From contig CAJHNH020006668.1 of assembly GCA_905116865.2 (NCBI GenBank), positions 647,501 through 711,500 of the forward strand: a stretch of DNA of 64,000 bases. The letters are read 5' to 3'. Below, in pieces: positions 21,460-32,461 of this stretch (positions within the stretch are counted from its first letter, which is position 1; each line of letters opens with the position of its first letter). Both the position numbers and the translations under genes were made by a program. The notes under the pieces were generated by a model. That model was not told where the DNA came from, made no database searches, and saw only the letters and a program-made list of their open reading frames with translations. The DNA is from Candidula unifasciata (taxonomy: Eukaryota; Mollusca; Gastropoda; Stylommatophora; Geomitridae).

Positions 21460-21812
21460 CATCGCGTGGGTTCCAAGGCCTTATTGTGTGCCTGTGTGTT
21501 TTAAGGGATAGCTCCACTGGCCCCCTGGCAAACATGTTGTTAGAGTCGAATAATTAGAGGTTTCTTTCGAATTCAGTATGGATCTGCCTGAGAAACAATC
21601 AACAAAAAGTCTGCGTAGAAAAGCCAGATCTGTAAAACAGAAGTGCACGCAAAACAGGTTGTGGAATAAATCCAGAAGTAAACGAACAACCAGAACCATC
21701 CGTCGGAGTTTATAGTTGATGATGATGATGATGAAGATGAAGAAGAAGACGACGAAGAGGAGGAGGAGGAAGAAGAAGATGATGAAGAAGAAGAAGAAGG
21801 AAGTAACTAGTA
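21460..21812 (+). repeat. SINE-C copy with expanded tail
   Basis: It runs from GGGTTCCAAGGCCTTATTG to GTCGGAGTTTATAGTTGATG. The tail has grown into about 90 bp of GAT, GAA, GAC and GAG triplets instead of the usual four GAA units. It shows how the tail can seed a microsatellite. Confidence 0.75.
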
Positions 21813-22360
21813 TACAAGGAGTATCATCCAAGCCTATGCTATTCATTCTAACACGTGGCTTCCATAGAACCTTTATATTAAAAAAAAATTGAATAACTTA
21901 CGCCTGTAGATTTTTTTTTTTTTCAAACTCAAGAGCTATTTGAAACCGTTAAACGTTATCTATGTACGGCACTAAAAAGGTTTATCAATCGCCCTGGCCA
22001 ATCTTGATGAGTTTGATTTGAAGGCGTAGAGACTTTTTAGTAAACAACTTATAGAAATGGCACAACTGCGGTACTTTAATAAATCATTTTCTGACAGAAT
22101 GGGTCCACACGTAGGGCCTGTGTCAATAAATGGTCGTGTCACGAAGGCTATGTAAGGAATTATAAGCAGAGAATCAAATATTCGTAAATGTGTTATCGGG
22201 GAAGGGGCTAAATATATATGCGATATTATTAATATAACCATTAAGGCCATACATTTTGAGACATATATATATATATATAGATAATTTTAAGCATTGTTGT
22301 ACGTGCTTATTCTCACCCCAGCCTTCTTTCTGCTGCTGTTTTTATCTTCCCTTCTAATTT
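21813..22360. other. No recognisable feature
   Basis: AT-rich sequence with a short (TA)n near 22262-22280. Nothing else recognised. Confidence 0.4.
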
Positions 22361-22364
22361 CCTC

Positions 22365-22505
22365 CTCTCACACTGCTGCCGCTGCTAATCATACTGCTGC
22401 TGCTACTAATTCTGCTGCTGCTGCTGCACTTCTAATACTGCTGCTAGTGCTGTTGTTGCTGCTGCTACTATTACGACAACTGCTACTACTGTCGCTACTG
22501 TTACC
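22365..22505. repeat. Degenerate (CTG)n/(CTA)n triplet tract
   Basis: Mixed CTG, CTA, GCT and GTT triplets over about 140 bp. The poly-Leu/Ala frame is an artefact of the triplets. Confidence 0.85.
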
Positions 22506-22860
22506 ACATTTACTTTTCTACTCGTTCTCCTTCTTTAGGATGAAGCACAATATCCTTTACTCTGAAATAGTTCCGGACAAAGCTACCGCTTCAGATCATC
22601 TTCTTATGACTACTTCACAGAAAAATGATACACAAAAATGATAGGAAATCTCTTTAGAACATGATGAAGCACTGCGATTTCAAAGAATATCAATACAATA
22701 ATAAAAGCAACATATGCAGACATGAAAGGTCGAGTTTTAATGAAGAAAAACTAGCCGTTACGTTTGAAATAACGACGTGAGTGCATCAGAAATTCCTTTA
22801 ATCAGCTTTATCATTATTACTTCATGTGTGGTTTCGGTGCCCTATTGAAAAAATAAAAAG

Positions 22861-22945
22861 GGGTGGGGGGGGGGGGGGGGGTTGGAGGGTTGGAGAGAAA
22901 ACCAACTGCTCCCTAGCAAGCATGTCATAAAGGAACGGAAAAAAG
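22861..22945 (+). repeat. SINE-C 5' fragment with G run
   Basis: A G run of about 18 lies where other copies have the GGGGCCCC-TATAGGG block. It is followed by AGAAAACCAACTGCTCCCTA and GCAAGCATGTCATAAAGG, the 5' part of SINE-C. Confidence 0.6.
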
Positions 22946-23284
22946 AAGAATTTTCTGACTGAATATATAGACTGGATTATTAAGACAACAATAACTGCCA
23001 CCAGAAAAGGAATTAGCTGGACTTTGCCTGAGACAGGAGATTGAGCAGATGGTGCTACACTGGACACAAGCTTTAAAAAAAGACAAACAATTACCAAACA
23101 CGAACTGAAATGAGTCACCTAACTAACAGTTACTGTCCGTCCGCCCGTTTATGGGGAGATAAAAATGACCACGTTCAACCAGTATCGGTTATAATTATGG
23201 TCTGGTTTCTGTGTGCTACATGTGCTGGCTAAGAAGTGTTAACTGCACCAAAACGAGTGGCTTGGACTAGTACCTGCACTGAAA
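22946..23284. other. No recognisable feature
   Basis: No gene or repeat family recognised. Confidence 0.4.
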
Positions 23285-23520
23285 TGGGAACTTGAGGGAC
23301 CCAGAGAACGACGACATTCCAAGAGAAACCCTAAAGCCAACACTGATAAAGGAAGCCAAAGGGGCTGAAAAGGATTCAATTCATGATATCCAAGCAACTG
23401 CACAGATAGTACAGAATGGAGAAACAGACTGCCAGCCCTATGTGACTAATAATGGTACAAGAGGTCAATGGATGAATGAAGAAGTAGCAGATGTCGCATT
23501 CTTAACAACAACAACATAGA
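23285..23520 (+). mobile_element. LINE 3' coding end fragment (family L)
   Basis: The translation reads DIPRETLKPTLIKEAKGAEK, DSIHDIQATAQIVQNG, then after a frame slip the usual W-x-ALCS-like end, and finishes in AACAACAACA before a stop. The pattern and the (ACA)n tail resemble the C-terminal end of other non-LTR elements. Without a search this is a moderate call. Confidence 0.5.
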
Positions 23521-23879
23521 GAACAAAGTCTAATGTTATAACACTGGATTTAAGAAGCATACTGCTGTCTACATTTGTTCTTGCTTGTGCCTTAGCTGTC
23601 TGAATAACTCCGCCATATTTTGTTTGGTATTCAGGTTACACTGTAACCGCCGGGTGGCTCCCAATATACCCTCATGGTTAAACCACACGACCGGCTTCAG
23701 CTGACGGGCCGTGCTGCTGACGTCACCGGGTCGGGCTAAAGATGCGTTAACGCAGCGGTTTTCAAAAAAGAAATAAACTATTTTCGACAGTGACGAGGAA
23801 AGACAACTTAGATTGTAACTTTGAAATATCTATATGCCTTCTTGAATAATTCCACAATTGTTAGCCAACTTTTCTTGAC

Positions 23880-24015
23880 CCGGTGGTGGTTGAATCGGGT
23901 TTCTGGGATTTGTACCTGGGAGATTCTCACCTGAGTAATGACACGCCGAACTTTGCGTCACCGGGTGTTAATCGCCCTGTATACGGCCCTAATGGGGTAC
24001 AACTTAACTCACTCA
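23880..24015 (+). repeat. SINE-G related repeat
   Basis: The end CGTCACCGGGTGTTAATCGC, ACGGCCCTAATGGGGTAC and ACTCACTCAAC resembles the SINE-G end (TCATCGGGTGTTTATAGC, GTGATGTCCTAGTGGGGTAG, ACTTACTC). The 5' part does not match well. Confidence 0.45.
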
Positions 24016-24227
24016 ACTAACTGCCGGCCTATTTTTCCCCCTTTCGCGGGTGTAAACAATTTAACACTGCTGTGGTAAAGGATGTGCGACTGAAATAACA
24101 AACATGGCCACCTTTATAAAAAAAAAAGTTATGGTCTGTGCTGGTGTAAACAGGATCAAGACTTTGAATATTCATAGCTGCAAATGCTCAGTGGGGTGAC
24201 ACATTGTATCCTCTTGTTAGCGTTTAC

Positions 24228-24600
24228 CGCCTTAAACTTGAGTTTTGTGTGCCCATCCGTTTTACAAATCTGGTTTATTTGTATACATAATGTTGGTTTC
24301 TTGTCTCTCAGACAGATGCTCTCCGACTTCGAAAGAAATGCCCACAGTTAGTCGCCTCAAACGACAAGCGTGTTGGGGTGGGTCAGTTAGTCGCCTCAAA
24401 CGACATGCGCGTTGGGGTGGGTCAGTTAGTCGCCTCAAACGACATGCGTGTTGGGGTGGGTCAGTTAGTCGCCTCAAACGACATGCGTGGTAGGGTGGGT
24501 CAGTTAGTCCTCCCAAACGACATGCGTGTTAGGGTGGGTCACTTAGTCGCCTCAAACGACATGCGCGTTGGGGTGAGTCTATTTACCTTTCCTGCTTTCC
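24228..24600 (-). repeat. SINE-C copy with internal 39-bp x 6 expansion
   Basis: The left part (AAACTTGAGTTTTGTGTGCC, ATCCGTTTTACAAATCTGG, CAGACAGATGCTCTCCGACT) is an ordinary minus-strand SINE-C. Then the block that is normally single, near TTAGTCGACTCTTACGACAT and GCTTGTTGGGG, is repeated with an exact 39-bp period (the word ACGACA starts at 24361, 24400, 24439, 24478, 24517 and 24556). As 39 is a multiple of three, the frame stays open and reads as repeated SRLKRHA-WGGSV units, but no gene is implied. Confidence 0.85.
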
Positions 24601-24719
24601 AAGCTGGAGCCGCGAGACCCATAGGTGGAGTGAGGTGGAGGTTGTGGACAGTTAACTTGGGCTTCAAGGTCTAGTTGTGGTTTTTCTGGAGATGTGGTTT
24701 TATAGACGAATGATGAGAA

Positions 24720-25045
24720 TACACTGGACAGATAAAAATAGAGTAATAAATCTGTCCTGAAAGAAACACTGACTCAGGAAGAGAACTGATTGACCACATC
24801 AGAAAGAGACAATCCACATTCCTTGGTCATGTGATGAGAATGAGAAAACTGGAGTACATCGTGATGGTAGTATAGTTGGAGGGGAAAAGAGAGCCAGACG
24901 TAGACCCAGAGAACAGATGCAGGACAGTCTGACATTAGGGCATAGAAGATCATCTGTGTCAGAGTTGATTGAAAGAACTCGAGACAGAAGGTTGTGGATA
25001 GACGTGACTACCAACGCCACACGGTATGGACTCTAAGAAGAAGAC
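24720..25045 (+). mobile_element. RTE-like LINE 3' coding end
   Basis: The broken translation includes HIRKRQSTFLGHVMRMRKLE, YIVMV, and then QDSLTLGHRRSSVSELIERT followed by RDRRLWIDVTTNATRYGL and a stop. The order (RRRQSxFFGHVMR, KLEYIV, LDSL-WH-x-SELI, DRxLW) is that of the RTE-like frame at 55987-57135. The 3' end is GACTCTAAGAAGAAGA. Confidence 0.7.
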
Positions 25046-25254
25046 AAGGTCTGGGCAGAATAAGCTGGATGCCTGGAAAACATGAGAAGAGTGGATCTTC
25101 ATGATACTGAACACATTGCCCGGTCGAGCGACTGCCAACTGGTCCAATAAAGGGATAGCACACCAAAGAACAATTCCCCTAAGGAGAGGGCATTAATCCT
25201 TTACGTTACAGATGGTGTGTACTGTGTTTTCCTCACAATAAGGAGGGTAACAAG

Positions 25255-25545
25255 TAAAAAAAAAAATCCAGCATCTCTCTTTTGGTCTGCCTCTACCCCT
25301 CTTTTCACTATCTTTTCAATTGTCACGATATTTTTCAATGCCTCTCGTGGCCAAAGTACAGTGTTTGTCTCCTTTCTTTTTGTTGTATTTAGAGATCTAC
25401 TTTCATTAGCTTCTTTCAAACAATCGTTGTTAGTTACTCTAGGCGTCAAAGGTTATTTGTTTCATTCGTCCAAGAAACCACATCCCTGTTGCTTCCAAAT
25501 TCTTCTGAATTTGTTCTCTAACATTCTAAAATCCATTGCCAGTGG
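25255..25545 (-). mobile_element. RTE-like LINE internal fragment
   Basis: Minus-strand frames read EQIQKNLEATGMWFL, then RVTNNDCLKEANESRSLNTT, then EALKNIVTIEKIVKRGVEAD. These align in order with KKFLEASEMWFYRRM, KSNQEVLKEAGDRRQL and KIEYVVTTGKICGRRDRG of the RTE at 55987-57135, with frameshifts. It is on the strand opposite to the RTE piece 210 bp away. Confidence 0.65.
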
Positions 25546-25596
25546 AACAGGGAGAGTTAAAACAACAAATGTTTAAACTCAATAAGTAAAAGAGCC

Positions 25597-25850
25597 CAGT
25601 GTCGGGACCCTGTTCCTATTTTGATAGAAAGAAAGAATAGACTCCCTGCCCCCAAGCTTCCCTCTCCTTTTCATCTCCTTCCCGGGGCCACAAGCATGTC
25701 GTACAACGTATTTTAACTGGATGGTTTGCTTAAATCGGATAGCGATTCCGAACGGTGCAAATACTGCGGCCTAGCTGTAAACAACAAATGAATATACCAA
25801 TATACTTTTTAAGGACGTACGCACAAGAAGAGGAAGAAGAAGAATTAATA
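25597..25850 (+). repeat. SINE-C copy, strongly decayed
   Basis: Only islands remain: AGAATAGACTCCCTGCCCCC, AAGCATGTCGTACAACG and an end with AAGAGGAAGAAGAAGAA. Confidence 0.5.
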
Positions 25851-26685
25851 AGAGTAACAAACCAAATAAAAAGAAACATTTCAAAGGATCAACGGAAGAG
25901 AATGAAACAAACAAGCAAACAATGTTCATGAACTGAAAGGGCTGTGCCACAAAACGAGTCCTATATCAACATATTGCCGGCTGCTCGGCGTCTGCCTTTA
26001 ATGAGCTAAACGCAATTAACTGTGTGTGACAACTGACGGATCTACAACTTACCCCGGCTCTATGACGACCCAGCGAATTCCAAATCGACGAAATATCTGG
26101 AGGAGAAAAAAAAATGCACACACAAAACTACTATACTGCAGCGAACATCCCCACAAACATAATCAAGGTTGAAAACTTTTACTTTTTATAAATGAACAGA
26201 AATCGAATCGATAACGTTCCAACTGAGGGATTCCTGCAGACGACAGTGTCGTCAGATTTTGTGACTGTTCTGTTCTGGCAGCAATGCCTACCTTGATAAC
26301 ATAAAGTACGGTATACCGTTCTGGTTATTTACAAAGTTCCATGCAGGGTTTCTCAGTCACATTATAGCAAAGCCCGCCTTTGAGGGTCTGATGAGGTAAA
26401 TAGATGCATAGTATGTGAGTAAAACCGCAGACACTAATGAGTATAACTGAATGTGGCGCATACCACTTCACCATCTATACATCAATCACTCATACTAATA
26501 CAGCAGACCTACCCTATTAGGGTGCCTGTTTAACTTTTGCTGAAATTCCCGCTAGAGAATAACCAGAATGATACTGCATTGCAGCTCATTGGGAAAAGCA
26601 AACGTTTCACGAAGGGATATAGAAGAAGCATGTTTGTGTTTGTCAGATGGAGCCGGTCGTGGTTGAGCACGTGTAAACTGTGTCG
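25851..26685. other. No recognisable feature
   Basis: Unique-looking AT-rich sequence. No gene or repeat family recognised. Confidence 0.4.
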
Positions 26686-26689
26686 GGAG

Positions 26690-26838
26690 ATCCTGGTTGT
26701 GCGCCCATTTCTGAACTCTGACTTGTTCCCATGGCCTAGGTTTTGACTGCGCATCCGTTCTACAAATGTGGTTTATTTTTATGCAGTCGATTGGTTTGCT
26801 GCCTCACAGGCAGATGCACTCTGACTTCCAAGTAGAAC
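26690..26838 (-). repeat. SINE-C 3' half
   Basis: Plus-strand islands GTGCGCCCATTTCTGAACTC, CGCATCCGTTCTACAAATGT and CTCACAGGCAGATGCACTCT match the SINE-C order. Confidence 0.7.
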
Positions 26839-26871
26839 AATTAGGCTGAAGAAATATGGGACAGATATGAA

Positions 26872-27015
26872 GCGAGATGCATGCTATAGGAAAGTTAAGG
26901 ATATGGAGTGATATACATGCTATGGGACTTGAAAGGACATGGAGCGAGATGCGTGCTATGGGGCTATGGGAAAGGGGAGGATTTGGAGCCAGATGCATGT
27001 TATGGCAAAGGGAAG
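26872..27015. repeat. Imperfect tandem repeat, about four units
   Basis: A unit near GAGCGAGATGCATGCTATGG plus a variable purine spacer of about 15-25 bp occurs about four times with substitutions and length changes. Confidence 0.6.
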
Positions 27016-27096
27016 GACAACACGTGCCCGTTGTTTGAAACTCCACTGGGAAACATAAGGCAATAAATGAAGATATGCCCCATGTTTTTTTAAAAG

Positions 27097-27323
27097 TTAG
27101 TTGCGTATCCTTTACAGGACGTTGCAGAACCAACCCAGCAGCCCCCGGCTGTTGTGTGGTTTCTCTAGGCAAATTTACGTCTAGTAGTTTGCCATTGCCT
27201 ATGGACGGTCGGCTCCCTGATACCACTGTCGAAATCAACGCGAGGCGCATGGCCCGCAGCTGGGATCGAACCCGGCATCCCAGCATTACGAAGCGTTGGC
27301 ATCGACTTAGCCACAGGGCCGAC
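27097..27323 (-). repeat. SINE-B copy, full length
   Basis: The best preserved SINE-B. On the minus strand it has GGCCCTGTGGCTAAGTCGAT (A-box region) and CGGGTTCGATCCCAGCTGCG (B box). The body ends at CCTGTAAAGGATACGCAACT. It underlies most of a 197-codon open frame at 27075-27668, which is therefore not a gene. Confidence 0.85.
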
Positions 27324-27394
27324 ATGCGCCACTTACGCTCAGCATACCTTACACAACGCACTTTGAAATTCGAAGGTGCCGGGTACGATACACT

Positions 27395-27575
27395 TGCGCG
27401 CCATCTAGCAGTAGACCGCCTTGCGTTGGTTTCGACTGAAAGCCGACCGTGTAGACGATGGCAAACTACTAAAGATAAAAACTGCCGAGTGACATCACAA
27501 CCAGCCTCCTCCCCCCCCCCCCAAGTATGGGGGTTGGTTGTGCAAAGTTCCGTAAAGGATAATGTGATGACCTTG
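27395..27575 (+). repeat. SINE-B copy, decayed, inverted to its neighbour
   Basis: Carries CGCCTTGCGTTGGTTTCGAC, GATGGCAAACTACTAAAGAT and GGGTTGGTTGTGCAAAGTTC then CGTAAAGGAT, in plus orientation. The head is lost. A C run of about 12 lies at 27508-27520. Confidence 0.7.
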
Positions 27576-28800
27576 ATTGGGAGTGTAGCTAACGCTCATA
27601 AGAAACTAGCGAAAAGCCTGTGCAAGATCCGTGCGGCATGGAATACCCAAGGCCGAAAAGACCAATGAGGAAAGTATGGAATCCCCCAAGTGGTCAGTTG
27701 TGAAGCAAGGCTGTCGAAATGTACTGGGCAATAGTACACAATTTTGTTTTAAAAATGTATCAAAACGATTTTACCCCCTCTCAGTTTGTCACAAAGCTTC
27801 TGTGGCCACTTCCAGTTGATGCAGTTAATATACAAGAGCACAAATTTTATCTCAACAATGCAGTTTTATCGAGATATTATCATGCAAAAAGAAAACTCTT
27901 TCCAAGATTTTTATAGAAAGCTATTTTGGTCTCCGCATGTTTCGTCTGAAATTGTAAACCAAAATGTTTCTAGTGTTCGATTTTTGTTTTTAAACGTTAG
28001 ATAGTTGATACATCCCACAATTCTTTATAAATTCGTAAATAATTTTCTTCTTTAATAAGGCTGAAAAATTTCGTGACCAAAATTTTAAATTCTGATGCCA
28101 AATTTCTAAAAACCTACAAAAATTGCCCGGCGTGGTGAACACAAAAAGTATTGGTTTTTTTTTTTTTTCTCTCTCCCTTGGCAAGTGTCAAATAGTACTA
28201 CATTTTTTGGTTCGAAGATACCAACTTCGGCAGCCCTGAGCAGGAGTCTGGGGAGACGGCTGTCATATACTGAATGTAGTCTAAATGAGTTAAACAGTTC
28301 ATGTTGTTGAATGTATTTGTGTGTACTATAATGAAAGAAAACTCCCCTCCGCAACGTAGCACTCCTTACCCGCATTGTACAGCACGTCACACCAGCCTCG
28401 TGTAAAAGTAGTGAGCGCCATAATTAAAACTTCTCTGGAGTCTGAACGGGCTATCTTTGATGTGCCCCGGTCTGCCACCCAAGATGACCCTCTTGAAGTA
28501 TTATGGATGATCACAACTTCAGGAGCGGCAACCGGAAAAAAAATGGGAGGGGTAGGCAGACCAAGTGCCAGTGCATACCCGTAAATATCCATCTGTGGGA
28601 ATCTTCCTCTTCTGAGTGTGCCCTTGAGGGGGCGGTTAGCACGCTGTGTTCTGGTTTACATCTAGGCTGCGATATGTACGCTCTTCGACAAAACAGATCC
28701 GATTTTAGAGCACACCCTTCCCTAGTCGTCTGTCACCACATGCTTGTTTGAGGCGCTGTAGCGCTTTTCTCCCTCTTCCCCTAAACCTTGTCCCTGGGCA
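27576..28800. other. No recognisable feature
   Basis: About 1.2 kb without a recognised repeat family or gene. Frames of 60-95 codons exist on both strands without motifs. A T run lies at 28146-28159. Confidence 0.4.
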
Positions 28801-29297
28801 TATACAGGGTAGTGCAAGGACATACACGGGGTAGTACAAGGACATACACGGGGTAGTGCAGGGACTTACACGGGGTAGTGAGGGACTTACACGGAGTAGT
28901 GGAGGGACTTACACGGGGTAGTGCGGGACTTACACGGGGTGGTATAGGGACATACACGGGGTAGTGCGGGACTTACACGGGGGTAGTGCGGGACTTACAC
29001 AGGCTGGTATAGGGACATACACGGGGCAGTGCGGGACTTACACGGAGTAGTGCAGGGACATACACGGGGTAGTTCGGGATTTACACGGAGTAGTGCAGGG
29101 ACATACACGGAGTAGTGCAGGGACATACACGGGGTAATACAGGGGCACACACGGGGTAGTGCGGGACTTACACGGGGTGGTACAGGGACATACACGGGGT
29201 GGTAAAGGAACATTCACGGGGTAGTGCGGGACTTACACGGAGTAGTGCAGAGACACACACGGGGTAGAGCGGGACCTACATGGGGTAGTATGGGGAC
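28801..29297. repeat. Minisatellite, about 22-bp unit, about 22 copies
   Basis: The unit is GTAGTGCAGGGACWTACACGG-like. Early copies have an exact 22-bp period (28809, 28831, 28853, 28875); later ones vary between about 20 and 24 bp. Variants (ACATACACGGGG, ACTTACACGGAG) alternate in a way that suggests higher-order duplication. Confidence 0.9.
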
Positions 29298-29300
29298 CGT

Positions 29301-29880
29301 TGTCTTAGCCCACAAACAATGAGCCTATAAGTTAACAATAATGTCCCATCATTCCTGCCCATAAAAATGTTCTTCTGAGAGTGAAGTGCCCTTGACTCAT
29401 GAATTGGCGGGTTCCAAGGGGCCACTTTAGTTCGATGGCAGTTTGTCGCAGTAAAAAAACAATAACTTTAACATGTAGCGATTGTGTGATTCAGTGCAAG
29501 CCTGGATTTTCTACACACACACACATACACAAAGAACCCGGTTAGAATATTTGTGTGTACAGTTCATTACAATTCTGACCTGATCAGACCCCCCTCGTCC
29601 TTTCTGTCTCTCCTCATCACCATCCACCTTCAACTTCTTCCCTTCGGATCAACAGACAGGCGTCTAGTCGCTCCACCACAGAAGCTCAATCATAATAGGA
29701 TATTTCAAAATTATTTATCCGAGTCTCTCCATTCAGGTAGAAAATGTAAAATAACAGTGTTCTGAAGCCGCCACCCCCTCCCCTCCCCCTTTTTCTTCCC
29801 GAAGTAATTTTTTAACTGTCACGGAAGAAAGGGTTGGCGGCGTCTAACTCGCAGAAAAACCTTTCTACCAATCAAGTTTC
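29301..29880. other. No recognisable feature
   Basis: Nothing recognised apart from a short CA run near 29512-29527 and a (TC)n run at 29881-29907 that follows. Confidence 0.4.
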
Positions 29881-29914
29881 AATCTCTCTCTCTCTCTCTC
29901 TCTCTCAATCTATC

Positions 29915-31336
29915 TATCCCTATCGCAAACAACCAGCTTAAATACTGTGGTGCCTCAAGGCTCGATTCTCGGCCCTCTGTTAATCAGTATTTACATAAAT
30001 GATCTTCCCTTATGTCTGACGTCGTCCTGCGATTTATTCGCAGACGACTGTACCATCTATGCAAATGCTCAAACATGTAATGTACTAGAGTCGTCATTAC
30101 AACAAGAACTAACCAATGTAGCCACACGGAGCAGTGCAAACCGTATGCAAACAAACATTAATAAAACCAAATCTATGCTAATAACAACAAGACAAAAACT
30201 ATGTAGTCTAAATTCACAGAGAACGGTTCAACTCTACACTGGGAGAACTCAAGTGGAATTTGTAACTGAGCACAAAGCACTAGGGTTGATCATTGATGCA
30301 AATCTAACCTTCAACTCACATGTACAAGCACTTGTGAAGCAAACAGCTAAACAGGTTTACCAGCTTGCAAAAATTAAAAACTTTCTTGATGAAAACACAA
30401 GAAATATATTCTATATATTTCTCACATCCAGACATATATAGACTATTGCTCTATAATATGGGATGGCTGTTCCAGTTCCGTTATCAAGAGGCCCAAGTCA
30501 CTGCAAAAGCGCGCCTTTCGCTTAATAAGTAATAATCATGGGACAGTGAGTTCCGAAACATATAAAGGTCTTATGCTACTACCGCTTCGTGAATATAGCT
30601 TCAAGTCCTTACGTCCTTTTCAGGACGTAATTTTTTGTTATTTGAAGCCCCACTACGGCTTTTTTCAGGGGCCGCAATATAGGCAGGCCATAAAAATGGC
30701 CAAATGTCTGAACGCGGTTTCTGGGACCTCTCCACGGTGATCCTCATCCACATGGTGGCACGTTGTGTCATCGGGTGTTTATAGCTTGTGTGATGTCCTA
30801 GTGGGGTAGAAAGTCACTTACTCACCACTACGTGAACGTCTACTTTTTAATTAGGCAAAATTTATACATGAAATATTATCCCAAAAGGCTCCATGTTACT
30901 TATGGCCGTTGTTGAAATATAATGGAAGGCACAGTAAACGCCTAAACAAAACAAGTTTAGCGTACTCCGCAGCTCAGCTGTGGAACTGTCTTCCAAAACA
31001 TATAAAAAATACCACTAGTCCCTCTACATACAATCAAAAACTGTTCGAATATTATTTGAGCACAGATTACATGGCTCCAAAGAGGACAAAAAAAAAAATT
31101 TTTTGAAATAGCGCCATTTTCATTAGATTTATAACAACCACTACGGTTTACTGTAGTTAGAAATGTAGACATTCATGTGCTTGTACTGAATATTTTGATG
31201 CCTTTGATGTTTATTACTTGATGTGTGAATGAAATGATGCAAGAATGGAGGGAGACTTCGAAGGGTAAAATGTTAGACGGGCCAGCGTGCCCAATTCTCA
31301 ACCCTTTAAAAATAAAGTTTGTTCGTTCGTTCCTTC
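29915..31336 (+). mobile_element. CR1-like LINE, 5'-truncated, interrupted by SINE-G
   Basis: A 164-codon frame (29947-30441) reads VPQGSILGPLLISIYINDLP, then LFADDCTIYANA, then TKSMLITTRQKL and ALGLIIDANLTFNSHVQALV. These are reverse-transcriptase motifs 4 to 7, with FADD as the catalytic box. Downstream, after SINE-G (30609-30835), the coding sequence resumes: KAPCYLWPLLKYNGRHSKR, AYSAAQLWNCLPKHIKN, then a stop near 31105. The 3' end is AAATAAAGTTTGTTCGTTCG with short GTTC repeats, typical of CR1-group LINEs. Frameshifts around 30440 and the SINE make it inactive. Endonuclease and N-terminus are missing. Confidence 0.75.
30609..30835 (+). repeat. SINE-G copy inserted in CR1-like LINE
   Basis: Starts ACGTCCTTTTCAGGACGTAA, continues TTTGAAGCCCCACTACGG and AGGCAGGCCATAAAAATGGC, then CACATGGTGGCACGTTGTGT, and ends AGTGGGGTAGAAAGTCACTT then ACTC. 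It separates two halves of the LINE coding sequence. I could not fix its target duplication. Confidence 0.7.
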
Positions 31337-31840
31337 TCACACACGTGATAAGACAGTACAGACAGCGTCTGCCCAACTGCATAATATAAGCAACAGATGT
31401 GTCAATATAAAAAAAAAAACTGACAGTATGTGTAAACAGAGACAAACACACATAGAGACAGCAGACAAATAGGTAGACATATACAGAGACATACAGAGCC
31501 CATATAATCTATTAATCGATAACATAATAACTAAAAAACCGTTTTACCACGTCAAGTTATCAATCTGTCAGGCAAGGGAACGCAAGCAGGAAAATAGGCA
31601 ACGTGCGGATCGTAAGCGTTTGATTACTTTCATATTTTATCGCCTGTCAAACTTCAAGAGGGTGGCTATTTAAAACGGCAGTCGAGTGTACGTACCAAGG
31701 ACACAGAATACGAAAATAAACTAACGGCAGACAGTTATCTCTTTCCTCCTTTTTATTTCCTTCCCAAACATAAATTGCCAGACTACTTTCAATCGCAAAT
31801 CCGACTCACAGGAGTTCCACCATGTGATTAAAAAGTCCAG
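31337..31840. other. No recognisable feature
   Basis: No gene or repeat family recognised. Confidence 0.4.
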
Positions 31841-31841
31841 T

Positions 31842-32050
31842 TTCTTCAGTGGTGAAGTGGTCAAGCCGTTTGCCTCGCACTCTGAAAGTCGTGGGTTCGT
31901 CTCGCAGCGGCGCCGCTCAGTTCACGATTACAATTTTTACGAAGATTCCTGGGTATCGTCGCCGGAGCTAGAGAGGTCGTTATTTGTGCGACGCTCTCGA
32001 CAGGCAGCTAGCTATTCTGCTAGCATATGCGATATCTGTCCAAATCCCTA
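31842..32050 (+). repeat. SINE-E copy
   Basis: The head TCAGTGGTGAAGTGGTCAAG (A-box region) and AAAGTCGTGGGTTCGTCTCG (B box) is tRNA-like. The body runs through ATTCCTGGGTATCGTCGCCG to GGCAGCTAGCTATTCTGCTA. The 3' third seen in other copies is missing or replaced. Confidence 0.75.
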
Positions 32051-32460
32051 CACAGTTCTCACATCTCATGAGTGAATTCTGGAGATTTAGGCAGAAAGAG
32101 CTAAGCCTGATGTCCCGACTTCTTGGAGCTTTCCTAGCACCGCACCATATTACCTCACGGGGAAATGCCTACTATGCCCTTGACTGATTGTTCTAGTTTC
32201 TTTTAAATGTCGTGGCTGGGGTGGGATTTTACAGCTAAAGGTTTTCTATAGAAGAGAAAAACATATCAATTTAAATCGCCCCTCTTGTTGCCTCTTAAGA
32301 CATCCAATGTAGGCTAACGTCTTACAATTCTGTGGTCCTTTAAGTGCCCCGGTAACATACGGAAGTTATGGTTCAGTAGCACGCAAAATGTAGTCCGCGA
32401 CAGGACTCGTCCCAGTGGAAATCATGCCAGATTCTCACTACGTCTGTCCAACGGGAATAT
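32051..32460. other. No recognisable feature
   Basis: No gene or repeat family recognised. Confidence 0.4.
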
Positions 32461-32461
32461 C

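Noticed and set aside
24262..24674. Open repeated protein SRLKRHA-WGGSV as a repeat-protein gene
   Set aside because: The frame stays open only because the SINE-C-derived unit is 39 bp, a multiple of three, and both strands are open.
27075..27668. A 197-codon open frame on the plus strand
   Set aside because: It runs through a full SINE-B, then an inverted decayed SINE-B. Its protein is a by-product of repeat sequence.
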